A DNA stretch of 64,000 nucleotides from JABMQB01 sp963666575. Its GTDB lineage: Bacteria; Bacteroidota; Bacteroidia; Bacteroidales; Prolixibacteraceae. Positions 1-10,348 of the stretch are shown piece by piece. The position numbers and the translations under genes are program-made. Each line of letters begins with the position of its first letter. Position 1 is the first letter of the stretch. The stretch covers positions 1 to 64,000 of the forward strand of contig CAXXYG010000018.1 in NCBI GenBank assembly GCA_963666575.2, given 5' to 3'. The notes beneath the pieces were generated by a model. That model was not told the DNA's origin. It was given only the letters and a program-made list of their open reading frames with translations, and searched no databases.

Positions 1-733
1 TCCTCGGGATTTTAAGTCGGTCAGTACACTAAGCCAGAAGTTAGCCCCTTCACTTTCGGAGATATACAATCCCGATCAGGTCTTTTCGACCTTCTTTGTT
101 TACTGCCAATACGTTGTACACAGCACGGCTTACACTCTGCCTTCATCCCTGACCTTGTAGTGCATCGCATCAAGCCACACAATCGTGTACAGCGATTCAA
201 GTGGTCGGCTCTGCCACGCTTTAACCTGTGGTGGATAACTCGCTCTGTTTCTCGCTTAATGTGGAATGCGAGATGTCTACATCGTACATCTCTTTGATGT
301 GGTTGGAGATGTCACGAAAACTCATCCCCAGACCATATAACCCAAATGATTTTTGGGGCAAGATTATCTGCCAGTACTGTTTCCCATTTTTTCACCAGTT
401 GTGGTTCAAAACTGCTGTTGCGGTCTTGTGGTGTAGTAATCTCAATTTCTCCTGAATCGGTTTTCAGGGTTTTACTTTTCTTCCCATTGCGCTTGTTGCC
501 TGAAATTCGCTCAAAAATCATCCAAATGGGAATTCATCTCCGCATCAAGGGCACTTTCTATAAACTCTTTTAGTAAAGGTGCAAAAAACACCATCTTTTC
601 CTGTTAGGGATTGTCCTGTGCGTAACTGCTCAATGGCTTTGTCACGCATCTCTTTTAAATTCTTCGCTTTCCATAATTTCTCTGTCGTTACAAAACTTAA
701 TATTGTTAGACAGAGTTCATTTTACAGTCTCTA
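1..733 (-). pseudogene. IS256-family transposase remnant (left edge)
   Basis: The stretch is nearly identical to the 5' two-fifths of the intact IS256-family transposase at 4801-6012 and to that element's right end (matching 5344-6069). It carries about ten single-base indels relative to that copy, so no long frame survives, and the rest of the element lies beyond the left edge. The right terminus (ending CAGTCTCT) is at 733. It interrupts the nuclease gene fragment that follows. The indels are mostly in short homopolymers, so decay and sequencing error cannot be told apart. Confidence 0.85.
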
Positions 734-1054
734 ATAGAAGATGAGCATTTTCACGTTGAATTTGGTTTTCTATAACCGATTACTGCAATGTTTTGTACTA
801 ATCGACTTGAAAATTGGCAAACTAAAACATCAGGATTTAGGTCAAAGTGCAAATGTATGTCAACTACTACGATGAATTTAAAAAGACCAACGAAGAAAAT
901 CTCACAATTGGAATAGTACTCTGCAAACAGAAAAATGAAACATTGGTGAGAATAACCTTGCCAAAAGAAAATCAGCAGATAATTTGCGAGTAAATACCAG
1001 ACAGTTTTACCGAGTAAAGAGGAACTAAAACATCTGATTGAAAATAAAGAATAG
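734..1054 (+). pseudogene. DUF1016 PD-(D/E)XK nuclease, C-terminal fragment
   Basis: Translating across frames gives the end of a DUF1016/YhcG-type nuclease, with pieces such as LIDLKIGKLKHQDLG, MYVNYYDEF and TIGIVLCKQKN. These align with the C-terminal nuclease domain of the intact cassette gene at 26682-27680. The 5' part is cut by the IS256 remnant and at least two frameshifts break the rest. It is the last gene of the cassette that ends at the attC whose R'' box CCTA(AC) begins at 1172. It cannot be functional as read. About 120 bp between its stop and the attC hold no recognisable gene. Confidence 0.75.
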
Positions 1055-1175
1055 AAAATGCCAACCCCAAAAGCCATACACATTTGCAATTCGCACAAGC
1101 CAACGCTGCAACCAAAAATTGCAAAAGAGTATGTCTTGCCGGTGCACTGACGGAAGAAAAACGCACGAAAACCTA

Positions 1176-3122
1176 ATCGAGTAGATGGGTGACAGCCAAA
1201 TGGCTGCCACTGCACCTCTCACACCACCGTACGTACGGGTCTCGTATACGGCGGTTCGCTAAATCATAGGAAACAAAACCGTGTTCGGTTTAATTTGATT
1301 GTTAGATTTCCAGCAAAGGAGTATAACCGCGCTTCTTCAACCTTTCAACTGTAATAGTAGTCCCCAAAATCGGGCTTTTGGGCAATTGCCCAGCCTCCCA
1401 TCCGAGAACGGCTCCATGCATAGGCTTGCCCCTGTTCGACTCCCAAACGAATCAGGTTTTTCCTTTTCCGTTCAGGTTTCTTCCAGTGATGCCAAATACA
1501 ATAACGAAGCCTATTTCGTAGCCACCCGTCCAGTTCTTTGAGTTTGTTTTGAATACTTGCCATACGGAAAGCATTCACCCAGCCTCGCTGAACTTCCTTG
1601 AGTTTCTCGATACGTTCGTCAAAACTCATTGGAGTGGTTTTCCGGGTAAGGATTTTTAGCTTTTGCTTTAGCTTCTTCCAACTCTTTTCTGATATTACCA
1701 GTTGATATTTGCCACGTTCTCCTTTCACATAGGTGGGCACAAACCCAAATCCTAAACAGGTAAAATGTACAGGCCGCCGAATGCCGCTTTTCTCCCGATT
1801 GATGGTTAGCTTTAACTTGTTTTTAAGGAAACTTAAAAATAGCATTGCCAGCCTTTCGGGCTGTTGCCTTGGTTTTAGTGTAAATACTAAAATCGTCGGC
1901 ATAGCGGATAAATCGCAAAACCCTGCCGTTCCAGTTCCTTGTCCAGTTCATGCAACATGATATTAGACAGCAAGGGGCTTAGTGGACTACCTTGTGGTAC
2001 ACCTTTTCTGCGCTTGGCCAACCTCCCGTTTATTTGAATCGGGGAACGCAGCCATTTGCGAATTAGGCGTAAGGTTTCGCGGCATTTTACTTTGCGGTAA
2101 ATTAATTGCAGTAAATAACAGTGGCCCTACTTCATCGAAAAAGGTTTTTAAGTCAATATCTACAATATTTTGAAACCCTTCGTTAATGTATCCCTGTGCT
2201 TTTAAAACTGCTTGTTGCACATTCCGCTTTGGGCGGAAACCAAAGCTGGAATCCGAGAACCCAAACTCGAACCGTGCCATCATTATTTGCAAAACCGCTT
2301 GTTGAAGCAACCTATCGGTTACAGTGGGAATACCAAGCAATCTGGTTTTCCCTTCCCCTTTCGGAATTTCTACCCCTAAAATGGGTTGTGGCAAATACCT
2401 CCCCGAACGAACTTCTTCTGTCAATACATCTTTGTCAATCGACATCAGTTCCGACAGCTTAGTTACAGGCATATGGTCAACCCCAGCCGAACCGTGGTTC
2501 TTCTGGACTTTATACATTGCCCGTAACAGGTTCTTTCTGGTTAAAACTTGCTCAATCATTTTAGTCCTCGTTTCTTCTTTCCCTGTCCCGCTTAATGCAA
2601 GGCTAGATTCCGCGTTAACGGAAAGCTTCCTTGCAGCATTTGGGACAACTTAACGTTCAGCCCTTCCCTAACTTGTGAGGCCTCCACCTCTTCAATGGCT
2701 CGTTTCCTGTTAGGTACTATGGCGTCTGCTGACTTCTCACCGATTAATTCAAACCGATGAGATCTCCCCAGGTAATAGCATGTTCCTTCCTCCAATCACT
2801 GCTGAATCTACTTAATAAACACGCTCCATCGCTAGCTTTTGGACGTCACAATGATGTGCTTGCTTATCCGGTTTATTAAGCCTCATATTCAGTTTCTGTT
2901 CGTCAGTACCGGAGTTTGCCGGTTGGCTTCCTTCAGTGCATACCTCGCGGTAAACCACCTTGCCACTTGCTAACGGTTCGAAGCGTTACCTCCGCCCGTA
3001 AGGGACTTACACCCTCTGGAAATATTTCATGCTCACAACTATTTTATATGCCCTAAAATTTGTATTTTACGAATTTATTCAGAGCTTTTATAGAAGTGCG
3101 CACATGCTCATGCTGGGCACAC
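1176..3122 (-). mobile_element. Class C group II intron, family 1, copy 1 (degenerate)
   Basis: On the minus strand the intron begins GTGTGCCCAGC at 3122 and ends CTACTCGAT at 1176. It is inserted in the R'' box of an attC: joining CCTA (1172-1175) to ACAAAGTACAT (3123 on) restores the site. Domain V and VI sequence lies at about 1176-1258. The length of 1947 bp is five bases longer than the 1942-bp consensus seen in copies 3, 5, 7 and 8. All five differences are single-base insertions, three of which break its reverse transcriptase frame. Confidence 0.9.
1259..2559 (-). pseudogene. ltrA: Group II intron reverse transcriptase/maturase, frameshifted
   Basis: This copy is homologous throughout to the 431-residue maturase described at 10574-11869. 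Its frame is broken by extra bases near 1376 (T), 1829 (G) and 1920 (A), and by an extra C near 2125, leaving open fragments 1987-2559 and 1345-1902. The YADD polymerase motif falls at the broken junction, so this copy would depend on maturase from a sister copy for splicing or mobility, if it is active at all. Confidence 0.85.
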
Positions 3123-3248
3123 ACAAAGTACATATTTCAGAGCGGGATTGGTGCGGTTAGCAACGGCGGATTCTCGCATCACAGTTCAGTCCTCGCGGAC
3201 ATGAACGCTCTCCGAAATCCGCTCCGCAACATGTACAAACCGTTGTGG
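3123..3248 (+). other. attC-1 (subfamily C), split by intron copy 1
   Basis: This is the body of an integron-type attC whose R'' box (CCTA at 1172-1175) has been separated by the intron. The left arm AACAAAGTACAT and the right arm ATGTACAAACCGTT pair through the L boxes (GTACAT/ATGTAC), with the AAA/CGGTTT spacer unpaired as in attC hairpins, and GAGCGG pairs with CCGCTC further in. The R' box GTTGTGGTG at 3242 is the reverse complement of the R'' box at the far end of the following cassette (CACCACA at 4423-4429 plus AC at 7836). Confidence 0.8.
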
Positions 3249-3266
3249 TGCATTAAAAAAATCGCA

Positions 3267-3334
3267 TTCAGATAAAATTCAGATATTATTTGGATATTTT
3301 CAAAAACGAATGTATCTTAGTATTCAGATAAAAT
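3267..3334 (+). promoter_or_regulatory. Promoter with TTCAGATA repeats, fic cassette
   Basis: Three copies of TTCAGATA (3267, 3278, 3323), two of them within an exact 13-bp repeat ATTCAGATAAAAT, surround a candidate Bacteroidota promoter: TTTG at 3289 and TATCTTAG at 3312 with 19 bp between. The start codon follows at 3346. The layout suggests a cassette-borne promoter with operator sites. It is inferred from pattern only. Confidence 0.45.
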
Positions 3335-3345
3335 ACGAATAACAA

Positions 3346-4419
3346 ATGGATAAATATATAAATAAACTAAACTTCGATTTTCAAATAAATCAGAAAATAT
3401 TAAATCTGATTTCTCAAATTGACTTATATAAAGGCAAATGGAATAGTATTGAAAAGCAAGAGAATATTTACTTGAAAGAACTACGAAAGATTGCTACAAT
3501 TGAAAGTATTGGTTCATCAACAAGAATTGAAGGAGGAACACTTACAGATAAAGAGATAGAAGAACTTCTGAATGATATAAAAATAACCAAACTAAAAACA
3601 AGGGATGAACAAGAAGTTGTCGGATATTATGATACATTAGAAATAATATATGAAAATTATGATAACATAAAATTATCAGAAAACTACATTAAACAATTAC
3701 ATCAGAATTTATTACGACACAGTGATAAAGACACAAGGCATCGTGGAGAATACAAGTCTCTCTCAAACAAAGTTGTTGCTAATTATCCAGGCGGAATACA
3801 GAAAGTCATTTTTAATACAACAGAAGTTCATTTAGTTAACAATGAAATGAATGATTTAATTAGTTGGACGAATACACAATTTGAAAAAAAAGAAATTCAT
3901 CCTTTAATAATTGTTGCAAATCTTGTTTATGAATTCTTATCAATACACCCATTTCAAGATGGAAATGGAAGATTGTCAAGATTATTGACAACTTTGGTTT
4001 TGTTACAAAAAGATTATTTATTTATTCAATATGTATCTTTTGAAAACTTGATAGAAAAAACAAAGAAAGAATATTATCAAGCTTTAATGGAAGGACAAAA
4101 AAACAGAAATAAAAAAAATGAAAGCATATCCAAATGGATATTATATTTTCTCGATAAATTGAATGTGTTAACTCAAAGTCTTGATGCAAAATACGATGTA
4201 TTTAAGTCAAAAGGAGGGTATTTAAATGAAAGACAAAAGGAAATAAAGGAGTATTTAAAGAAGAATCAACCTCTGAAAATATCTGATTTGGGCAAGAGAT
4301 TTGAAAACATAAATATTAATACCATAAAAAAAGACTTGCAGTATTTGAAAAAAGAGCAAATAATTAAGAGTATTGGAAAAGGAAAAGGAACCGTGTATAT
4401 AATTGATGAAGAAAAATAA
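3346..4419 (+). CDS. Fic domain protein (class II-like), cassette gene
   Basis: The 357-residue protein has the Fic catalytic motif HPFQDGNGR near residues 203-211. An inhibitory-helix-type motif (SSTRIEG) lies near residue 57, upstream of the Fic core as in class II Fic enzymes. The C-terminal 80 residues look like a winged helix (SDLGKRF...NTIKKDLQYL). Fic proteins of this form transfer AMP from ATP to a target hydroxyl and are held inactive by the Glu of the inhibitory helix; the target here is unknown. No separate antitoxin gene is present, as expected if inhibition is in cis. The gene fills a cassette bounded by attC-1 and attC-2 and has its own promoter. It is AT-rich compared with the chromosomal genes further right. 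Confidence 0.9.
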   Translation: MDKYINKLNFDFQINQKILNLISQIDLYKGKWNSIEKQENIYLKELRKIATIESIGSSTRIEGGTLTDKEIEELLNDIKITKLKTRDEQEVVGYYDTLEIIYENYDNIKLSENYIKQLHQNLLRHSDKDTRHRGEYKSLSNKVVANYPGGIQKVIFNTTEVHLVNNEMNDLISWTNTQFEKKEIHPLIIVANLVYEFLSIHPFQDGNGRLSRLLTTLVLLQKDYLFIQYVSFENLIEKTKKEYYQALMEGQKNRNKKNESISKWILYFLDKLNVLTQSLDAKYDVFKSKGGYLNERQKEIKEYLKKNQPLKISDLGKRFENININTIKKDLQYLKKEQIIKSIGKGKGTVYIIDEEK

Positions 4420-4613
4420 CGACACCACAATCGAGTAGATGGGTGACAGCCAAATGGCTGCCACTGCACCTCTCACACCACCGTACGTACGGGTCTCGTA
4501 TACGGCGGTTCGCTAAATCATAGGAAACAAAACCGTGTTCGGTTTAATTTGATTGTAGATTTCCAGCAAAGGAGTATAACCGCGCTTCTTCAACCTTTCA
4601 ACTGTAATAGTAG

Positions 4614-6069
4614 GGAGTGTAATCTAAACTCTGTCTGGTAATTTTCTTTCATTCAAATTTAATTTATTTTCTGGATTATTAATCGTAAAAGCTTTTTTGA
4701 ACGGGATTTGAGTTCTGTCAAGGGCGGTGAGGCACGAGCCGTTCATATACCCTTGACAGGTTTTGAATCTTGTTCTTTCTTTGCTTTTTAGAGATTAAAA
4801 TCAGAGGTCAAGTTTCATTCTGTCGCCAAATTTTATTTTCAGTTGTTGTGCCGTAAGCCCCCAGTTCTGGAGTGGCTGGGTCCATTTTTTAGAGATATTT
4901 TCAGTTGCCAGATAAATCAGTTTCAGTAAAGCCATATCGTTGGGGAAAGCACCTTTTGTTTTGGTTACTTTCCGTACCTGACGGTGAAACCCTTCCACTG
5001 GATTGGTCGTGTAAATGAGCCTGCGGATTTGCTCATCGTACTGAAAATAAGCCGATAATTTATCCCAATTGGTATTCCACGATTTGATGACAACGGGATA
5101 TTTGTTTCCCCATCTTTCTTCCAGATTGATAAGTTCCGTTTCTGCCTGGTCTTTATTGACCGCCTGATATACTTTTTTCAGGTCTTTCATGAAAACCTTC
5201 TGGTCTTTCGAGGCTACGTATTTCAACGAGTTCCGCACCTGATGAACGATGCAGGACTGTATTTCTACTTTCGGAAAAATGCTTGCTATGGCTTCTGAAA
5301 ATCCTGACAAGTTATCAATGCTGGCAATTAAAATATCTTCTACTCCTCGGGATTTTAAGTCGGTCAGTACACTAAGCCAGAAGTTAGCCCCTTCACTTTC
5401 GGAGATATACATCCCGATCAGGTCTTTTCGACCTTCTTTGTTTACTGCCAATACGTTGTACACAGCACGGCTTACCACTCTGCCTTCATCCCTGACCTTG
5501 TAGTGCATCGCATCAAGCCACACAATCGTGTACAGCGATTCAAGTGGTCGGCTCTGCCACGCTTTAACCTGTGGGATAACTCGCTCTGTTATCTCGCTTA
5601 ATGTGGAATGCGAGATGTCTACATCGTACATCTCTTTGATGTGGTTGGAGATGTCACGAAAACTCATCCCCAGACCATATAACCCAATGATTTTTGGGGC
5701 AAGATTATCTGCCAGTACTGTTTCCCGTTTTTTCACCAGTTGTGGTTCAAAACTGCTGTTGCGGTCTTGTGGTGTAGTAATCTCAATTTCTCCTGAATCG
5801 GTTTTCAGGGTTTTACTTTTCTTCCCATTGCGCTTGTTGCCTGAAATTCGCTCAAAATCATCCAAATGGGAATTCATCTCCGCATCAAGGGCACTTTCTA
5901 TAAACTCTTTTAGTAAAGGTGCAAAAACACCATCTTTTCCTGTTAGGGATTGTCCTGTGCGTAACTGCTCAATGGCTTTGTCACGCATCTCTTTAAATTC
6001 TTCGCTTTCCATAATTTCTCTGTCGTTACAAAATTAATATTGTTAGACAGAGTTCATTTTACAGTCTCT
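4614..6069 (-). mobile_element. IS256-family insertion sequence, intact
   Basis: The element is 1456 bp, flanked by an 8-bp direct repeat AATAGTAG (4606-4613 and 6070-6077), the size usual for IS256. The terminal sequences are imperfect inverted repeats: GGAGTGTAATCTAAACTCTG inward from 4614 and, from the other end, AGAGACTGTAAAATGAACTC. One transposase gene fills most of it. It sits inside group II intron copy 2, so it arrived after that intron. Confidence 0.93.
4801..6012 (-). CDS. IS256-family transposase
   Basis: The 403-residue mutator-type DDE transposase matches the usual IS256 length. The N-terminal domain is followed by candidate catalytic Asp residues in VWLDAMHYKV (about residue 169) and LIASIDNLSGF (about 235), and a C-terminal region NPVEGFHRQVRK typical of the family (TTNPVEGF around residues 338-345). 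It is the only gene of the element and is transcribed opposite to the cassette genes. A second, decayed copy is at the left edge. Confidence 0.95.
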   Translation of the reverse strand: MESEEFKEMRDKAIEQLRTGQSLTGKDGVFAPLLKEFIESALDAEMNSHLDDFERISGNKRNGKKSKTLKTDSGEIEITTPQDRNSSFEPQLVKKRETVLADNLAPKIIGLYGLGMSFRDISNHIKEMYDVDISHSTLSEITERVIPQVKAWQSRPLESLYTIVWLDAMHYKVRDEGRVVSRAVYNVLAVNKEGRKDLIGMYISESEGANFWLSVLTDLKSRGVEDILIASIDNLSGFSEAIASIFPKVEIQSCIVHQVRNSLKYVASKDQKVFMKDLKKVYQAVNKDQAETELINLEERWGNKYPVVIKSWNTNWDKLSAYFQYDEQIRRLIYTTNPVEGFHRQVRKVTKTKGAFPNDMALLKLIYLATENISKKWTQPLQNWGLTAQQLKIKFGDRMKLDL

Positions 6070-7835
6070 AATAGTAGTCCCCAAAATCGGGCTTTGGGCA
6101 ATTGCCCAGCCTCCCATCCGAGAACGGCTCCATGCATAGGCTTGCCCCTGTTCGACTCCCAAACGAATCAGGTTTTTCCTTTTCCGTTCAGGTTTCTTCC
6201 AGTGATGCCAAATACAATAACGAAGCCTATTTCGTAGCCACCCGTCCAGTTCTTTGAGTTTGTTTTGAATACTTGCCATACGGAAAGCATTCACCCAGCC
6301 TCGCTGAACTTCCTTGAGTTTCTCGATACGTTCGTCAAAACTCATTGGAGTGGTTTTCCGGGTAAAGATTTTTAGCTTTTGCTTTAGCTTCTTCCAACTC
6401 TTTTCTGATATTACCAGTTGATATTTGCCACGTTCTCCTTTCACATAGGTGGGCACAAACCCAAATCCTAAACAGGTAAAATGTACAGGCCGCCGAATGC
6501 CGCTTTTCTCCCGATTGATGGTTAGCTTTAACTTGTTTTTAAGAAACTTAAAAATAGCATTGCCAGCCTTTCGGGCTGTTGCCTTGGTTTTAGTGTAAAT
6601 ACTAAAATCGTCGGCATAGCGGATAAATCGCAAACCCTGCCGTTCCAGTTCCTTGTCCAGTTCATGCAACATGATATTAGACAGCAAGGGGCTTAGTGGA
6701 CTACCTTGTGGTACACCTTTTCTGCGCTTGGCCAACCTCCCGTTTATTTGAATCGGGGAACGCAGCCATTTGCGAATTAGGCGTAAGGTTTCGCGGCATT
6801 TTACTTTGCGGTAAATTAATTGCAGTAAATAACAGTGGCCTACTTCATCGAAAAAGGTTTTTAAGTCAATATCTACAATATTTTGAAACCCTTCGTTAAT
6901 GTATCCCTGTGCTTTTAAAACTGCTTGTTGCACATTCCGCTTTGGGCGGAAACCAAAGCTGGAATCCGAGAACCCAAACTCGAACCGTGCCATCATTATT
7001 TGCAAAACCGCTTGTTGAAGCAACCTATCGGTTACAGTGGGAATACCAAGCAATCTGGTTTTCCCTTCCCCTTTCGGAATTTCTACCCCTAAAATGGGTT
7101 GTGGCAAATACCTCCCCGAACGAACTTCTTCTGTCAATACATCTTTGTCAATCGACATCAGTTCCGACAGCTTAGTTACAGGCATATGGTCAACCCCAGC
7201 CGAACCGTGGTTCTTCTGGACTTTATACATTGCCCGTAACAGGTTCTTTCTGGTTAAAACTTGCTCAATCATTTTAGTCCTCGTTTCTTCTTTCCCTGTC
7301 CCGCTTAATGCAAGGCTAGATTCCGCGTTAACGGAAAGCTTCCTTGCAGCATTTGGGACAACTTAACGTTCAGCCCTTCCCTAACTTGTGAGGCCTCCAC
7401 CTCTTCAATGGCTCGTTTCCTGTTAGGTACTATGGCGTCTGCTGACTTCTCACCGATTAATTCAAACCGATGAGATCTCCCCAGGTAATAGCATGTTCCT
7501 TCCTCCAATCACTGCTGAATCTACTTAATAAACACGCTCCATTGCTAGCTTTTGGACGTCACAATGATGTGCTTGCTTATCCGGTTTATTAAGCCTCATA
7601 TTCAGTTTCTGTTCGTCAGTACCGGAGTTTGCCGGTTGGCTTCCTTCAGTGCATACCTCGCGGTAAACCACCTTGCCACTTGCTAACGGTTCGAAGCGTT
7701 ACCTCCGCCCGTAAGGGACTTACACCCTCTGGAAATATTTCATGCTCACAACTATTTTATATGCCCTAAAATTTGTATTTTACGAATTTATTCAGAGCTT
7801 TTATAGAAGTGCGCACATGCTCATGCTGGGCACAC

Positions 7836-8020
7836 ACACAGTGTCATATGTAATGCGGGTTTCAGCGATTTTTCAAGCTGCAGCTCGTTGTTGCAACACC
7901 GCCAATTCGTCTTTGACGATTGACGGAAAATTAGTAATATTGAATAAACGAATTGGCTCCGTGCGGTTTTGAAAGTTCATCACTTTTAATCCCGCACTCC
8001 ACATACACAAACCGTTAGTG
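7836..8020 (+). other. attC-2 (subfamily A), split by intron copy 2
   Basis: The attC body runs from ACACAGTGTCATATGTAATG to CACATACACAAACCGTTAG. L boxes GTGT/ACAC pair, and TAATGCGGG pairs with CCCGCACT. R' box GTTAGTGTGC starts at 8014. The internal sequence (CGTTGTTGCAACACCGCCAA, then ACGAATTGGCTCCGTGCG) is shared with attC-5, -7, -10 and -11 and with the orphan half site at 60835. R'' of the upstream Fic cassette is completed by CACCACA at 4423-4429. Confidence 0.82.
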
Positions 8021-8750
8021 TGCAGCGGCGTTTTTTTGCCGTTAGTATGCCATTTTCCAATTAAAAATCAGGTTTTGTAAAAGCGTCCCGCCCACTTGTT
8101 TTTAATTCCTTTATTGGTGATTTTTATCAATCCCATCACAACGGGTTAGCTCCGCCCGGGGGTTTTATTTAGTTTCCACTCCATTGGCTGGGCAACCGTG
8201 CCAAAGCCTGTTTAATCCTGCCCTTGCGGCCCATAAAGTATCACAAAAATTATTTTACCTTAAATCCTTTTCAAACTCTTTATTTCCTTTGAAAATACTA
8301 CTATGGCCACGCCTGTGGCTAAAACAGCCGTTGCCACTCTAACCAATTGGTGCGGGCTGCTTTTGTTCAAATACGGTGGTGCGTAAATAAGAAACGGTGT
8401 GGCACGCTTCAGCTCCCTTGGCAGTATTTAGTGCTTTTCACAAAGGTTGGGCTACTATTGGCTCTTATGCACGTAAGGGCTGCATTCCAGGCTATCCCTT
8501 GTTTTTGTGCCACGAATGAAAAAGCCAACCTTAGCCTTTTAACAACGGTTTTGTTTTTAGTGGTTTTTAAAAGGGTTAAATATTAAACAGCAAAATCCTG
8601 TGGTTTACAGTAAGGTTAGCCTTAAAACAGTAAATTCCACAATGGCAGGTTTTGGTTGGCTGTGTACTTATTCATAACCAAACAAGCAATAGCCCTAATA
8701 AGTAACGATGGTATTTAAGTAACTAAAGGGTTAGCACGCCTGAGCTTTTT
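8021..8750 (+). other. Cassette without a clear gene
   Basis: The cassette is bounded by R' GTTAGTGTGC (8014) and R'' GCACAATAAC (8755-8764), complementary with one mismatch. It is richer in G+C than the neighbouring cassette genes. The best open frame (8347-8586, 79 codons) has no recognisable domain, no convincing start context and low-complexity hydrophobic sequence, so I do not call it. It could be a non-coding cassette, an unrecognised RNA, or a decayed gene. Confidence 0.5.
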
Positions 8751-8982
8751 CGCCGCACAATAACAAAGGCTAAAGCAAATAAGGGGTAATTGTGGGTTAT
8801 CGAACAAATGTGTAAGAAACAATTCCGCCAAATCTTTGATTTGGTATTTCAATTCAATAACTTTATAAACATAAAATTAATTGCCCTATATAAAATAAAC
8901 AAAAGTATGATTTGGCTCCTTAGGTATTTGGATGGGTAGTAAAATAAAATCCCTCTTACTTGCCTTAGCCATGCCGTTATGC
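8751..8982 (+). other. attC-3, intron-free
   Basis: R'' GCACAATAAC (8755-8764) is followed by AAAGGCTAAAGCAAATAAG, which pairs with CTTACTTGCCTTAGCC (8956-8970) near the 3' end. R' GTTATGCC is at 8976. At about 230 bp it is the longest site in the array and does not belong to subfamilies A-C. The R'' box contains the TTGT^TA bottom-strand target that the introns use elsewhere, yet it is empty. Confidence 0.6.
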
Positions 8983-8989
8983 CTAATTT

Positions 8990-9013
8990 TGTGTCGTCCT
9001 AAAATATGTCTAT
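8990..9013 (+). repeat. 24-bp repeat next to an R' box, copy 1
   Basis: A 24-bp sequence (starts TTGTGTCGTCC, ends ATATGTCTA) is repeated exactly at 39901-39924. Both copies begin 3-4 bp after a GTTATNNGCC-like or GTTATGCC box. It could be the tip of an insertion sequence or a cassette-end motif; no transposase gene accompanies either copy. Confidence 0.55.
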
Positions 9014-9112
9014 ATGATAATTGTATTATTATTTGAAATCCATTAAAAAAAATAGGATTACTCTTAAGAAAATAAGTCAAGACAAAAAAAACATTCAAGT
9101 GCCATTAGAAAT

Positions 9113-10348
9113 TTATTCTACCAAAAAAAATACTAATTCAGGCTTATTTTTCAATGCCTCATTTTTGATTTTTTCAACTGCTATATTATTATTTCTTATA
9201 GTATGAAAAATATCTTTCATACTACTTGCTCCTACAACTCCTGGAATTAAATTTAAAAATTTTATATCAAGATAACTTGATATTGACATTGCTAATATCG
9301 AACCAGTCAGGAGTAATACTGGTTCTAATAAACTTTTATTTGATGTCCGCTTTTTTATGATTTTTTTAATTTTAATCCATTCATTCTCCGAGGATCTCAT
9401 TTTATCTTCAAAATTCAAATTAAACTGCATAAGGAAATCATTATAATCGTATATATTATCTGAAAACATATTTTTTGTTTTAATATATTCATCTCTAATA
9501 AATATTCTGATATTTTCTAAACAACCTTCTTTTCTTATTTCTAAAAGTTTTTCAAAACTAACATTTTCAATATATTGAGATTTAAGGTTTAAAAAGCAAT
9601 TAAAAATTTTACTATCCTGTAAAAGTTTGTTGTGATATTCATTGCATAAATGTGAAACTTCATTCATGGGTTTATTAAATATCGGTATAATGTTTAATAT
9701 ATTTTGTAAAAACATAGATTCTCTAAACATAAACAACGTTGCTTTTAAATGCATTGCTTCAAATGAATTTAAACTTTCAAGTCTTTTTTTAAGTTCATCT
9801 TCAAATCCATGTATTTCAAAATGAAATTGTCGAAATTGTTCTATTTTTAAATAATCTTCATTATATCGATCTTGAAATAAATATGCTGGTGGAAGAAGTT
9901 TAATAATACCTTGATTCACCCAATCTTCCAATTCAAATATTAAATGAGCGTTTAATCCTAATCTAAATTCCTCCATATTGCCAAATAAAGGATTATTATT
10001 TGCGCTACTTGCCATATATACTAGTTGATCACCTATATAATCACTAATCATAATATGATTAGAAAAAATTGCTTGTTTACAAAGTGTCTTATCTGGATTA
10101 AAATAGAAATCTCCTTTTAAATACTTTGTAAGATTATTCTCATAATTCGTAAGCATTCCACATTTATAAGTATTATAATTTATATTTGAAACACTTCTAA
10201 TATACTGTTCCATATTCTTTCTCCAAAAAGAATCATAGCTGTATAAAAAACTTTTATAATTGATACAACTACAAACATTTTTCTTAATTACAAAATATTC
10301 TTTAAGTAGAAGATAGTACTGTTTTAAAATTTTAGTTGATTCATTCAT
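9113..10348 (-). CDS. Unknown cassette protein, antisense to the array
   Basis: The 411-residue product has no family I recognise. It is rich in Asn, Ile, Phe and Lys. One hydrophobic stretch lies near residues 340-370 (LLTGSILAMSISSYLDI then LIPGVVGASS), possibly one or two membrane-associated helices near the C-terminus. There is no signal peptide. It fills the cassette between attC-3 and attC-4 but runs against the usual cassette direction, so it must use its own promoter in the AT-rich stretch 10349-10490. The 3' end reaches to within 140 bp of the attC R' box. Confidence 0.7.
   Translation of the reverse strand: MNESTKILKQYYLLLKEYFVIKKNVCSCINYKSFLYSYDSFWRKNMEQYIRSVSNINYNTYKCGMLTNYENNLTKYLKGDFYFNPDKTLCKQAIFSNHIMISDYIGDQLVYMASSANNNPLFGNMEEFRLGLNAHLIFELEDWVNQGIIKLLPPAYLFQDRYNEDYLKIEQFRQFHFEIHGFEDELKKRLESLNSFEAMHLKATLFMFRESMFLQNILNIIPIFNKPMNEVSHLCNEYHNKLLQDSKIFNCFLNLKSQYIENVSFEKLLEIRKEGCLENIRIFIRDEYIKTKNMFSDNIYDYNDFLMQFNLNFEDKMRSSENEWIKIKKIIKKRTSNKSLLEPVLLLTGSILAMSISSYLDIKFLNLIPGVVGASSMKDIFHTIRNNNIAVEKIKNEALKNKPELVFFLVE

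Larger units (their letters stand above)
4513..7272 (-). pseudogene. ltrA: Group II intron maturase, interrupted by IS256
   Basis: Codons from 7272 down to about 6070 encode an unbroken RT and most of the maturase (X) domain, identical to the other copies apart from one Leu to Phe change (KLKIF). The IS then replaces the last ~32 residues with element-derived residues ending MNSV; the true 3' end resumes at 4513-4613. The thumb and X-domain C-terminus (ITVERLKKRGYTPLLEIYN) is lost from the product. Confidence 0.88.
4430..7835 (-). mobile_element. Class C group II intron, family 1, copy 2, interrupted by IS256
   Basis: The termini are the same as in the other copies (GTGTGCCC at 7835, CTCGAT at 4430), in the R'' box of attC-2 (CACCACA | ACACAGTG). 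The total of 3406 bp equals the 1942-bp intron plus a 1456-bp IS256 element plus an 8-bp target duplication. Because the IS cuts the maturase near its C-terminus, this copy should be unable to make its own full-length protein. Confidence 0.92.

Noticed and set aside
751..1215. 154-codon minus-strand frame beside the left IS remnant
   Set aside because: It is the antisense of the broken nuclease gene, whose sense strand aligns with the intact DUF1016 gene.
2592..2795. Recurring 67-, 74-, 88- and 109-codon frames in each intron copy
   Set aside because: They repeat only because the intron repeats. They overlap the maturase antisense or the structured ribozyme region and show no start context or domain.
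8347..8586. 79-codon frame in the geneless cassette
   Set aside because: No domain, no clear ribosome binding site or promoter, unusual composition. Kept only as a note in the cassette entry.
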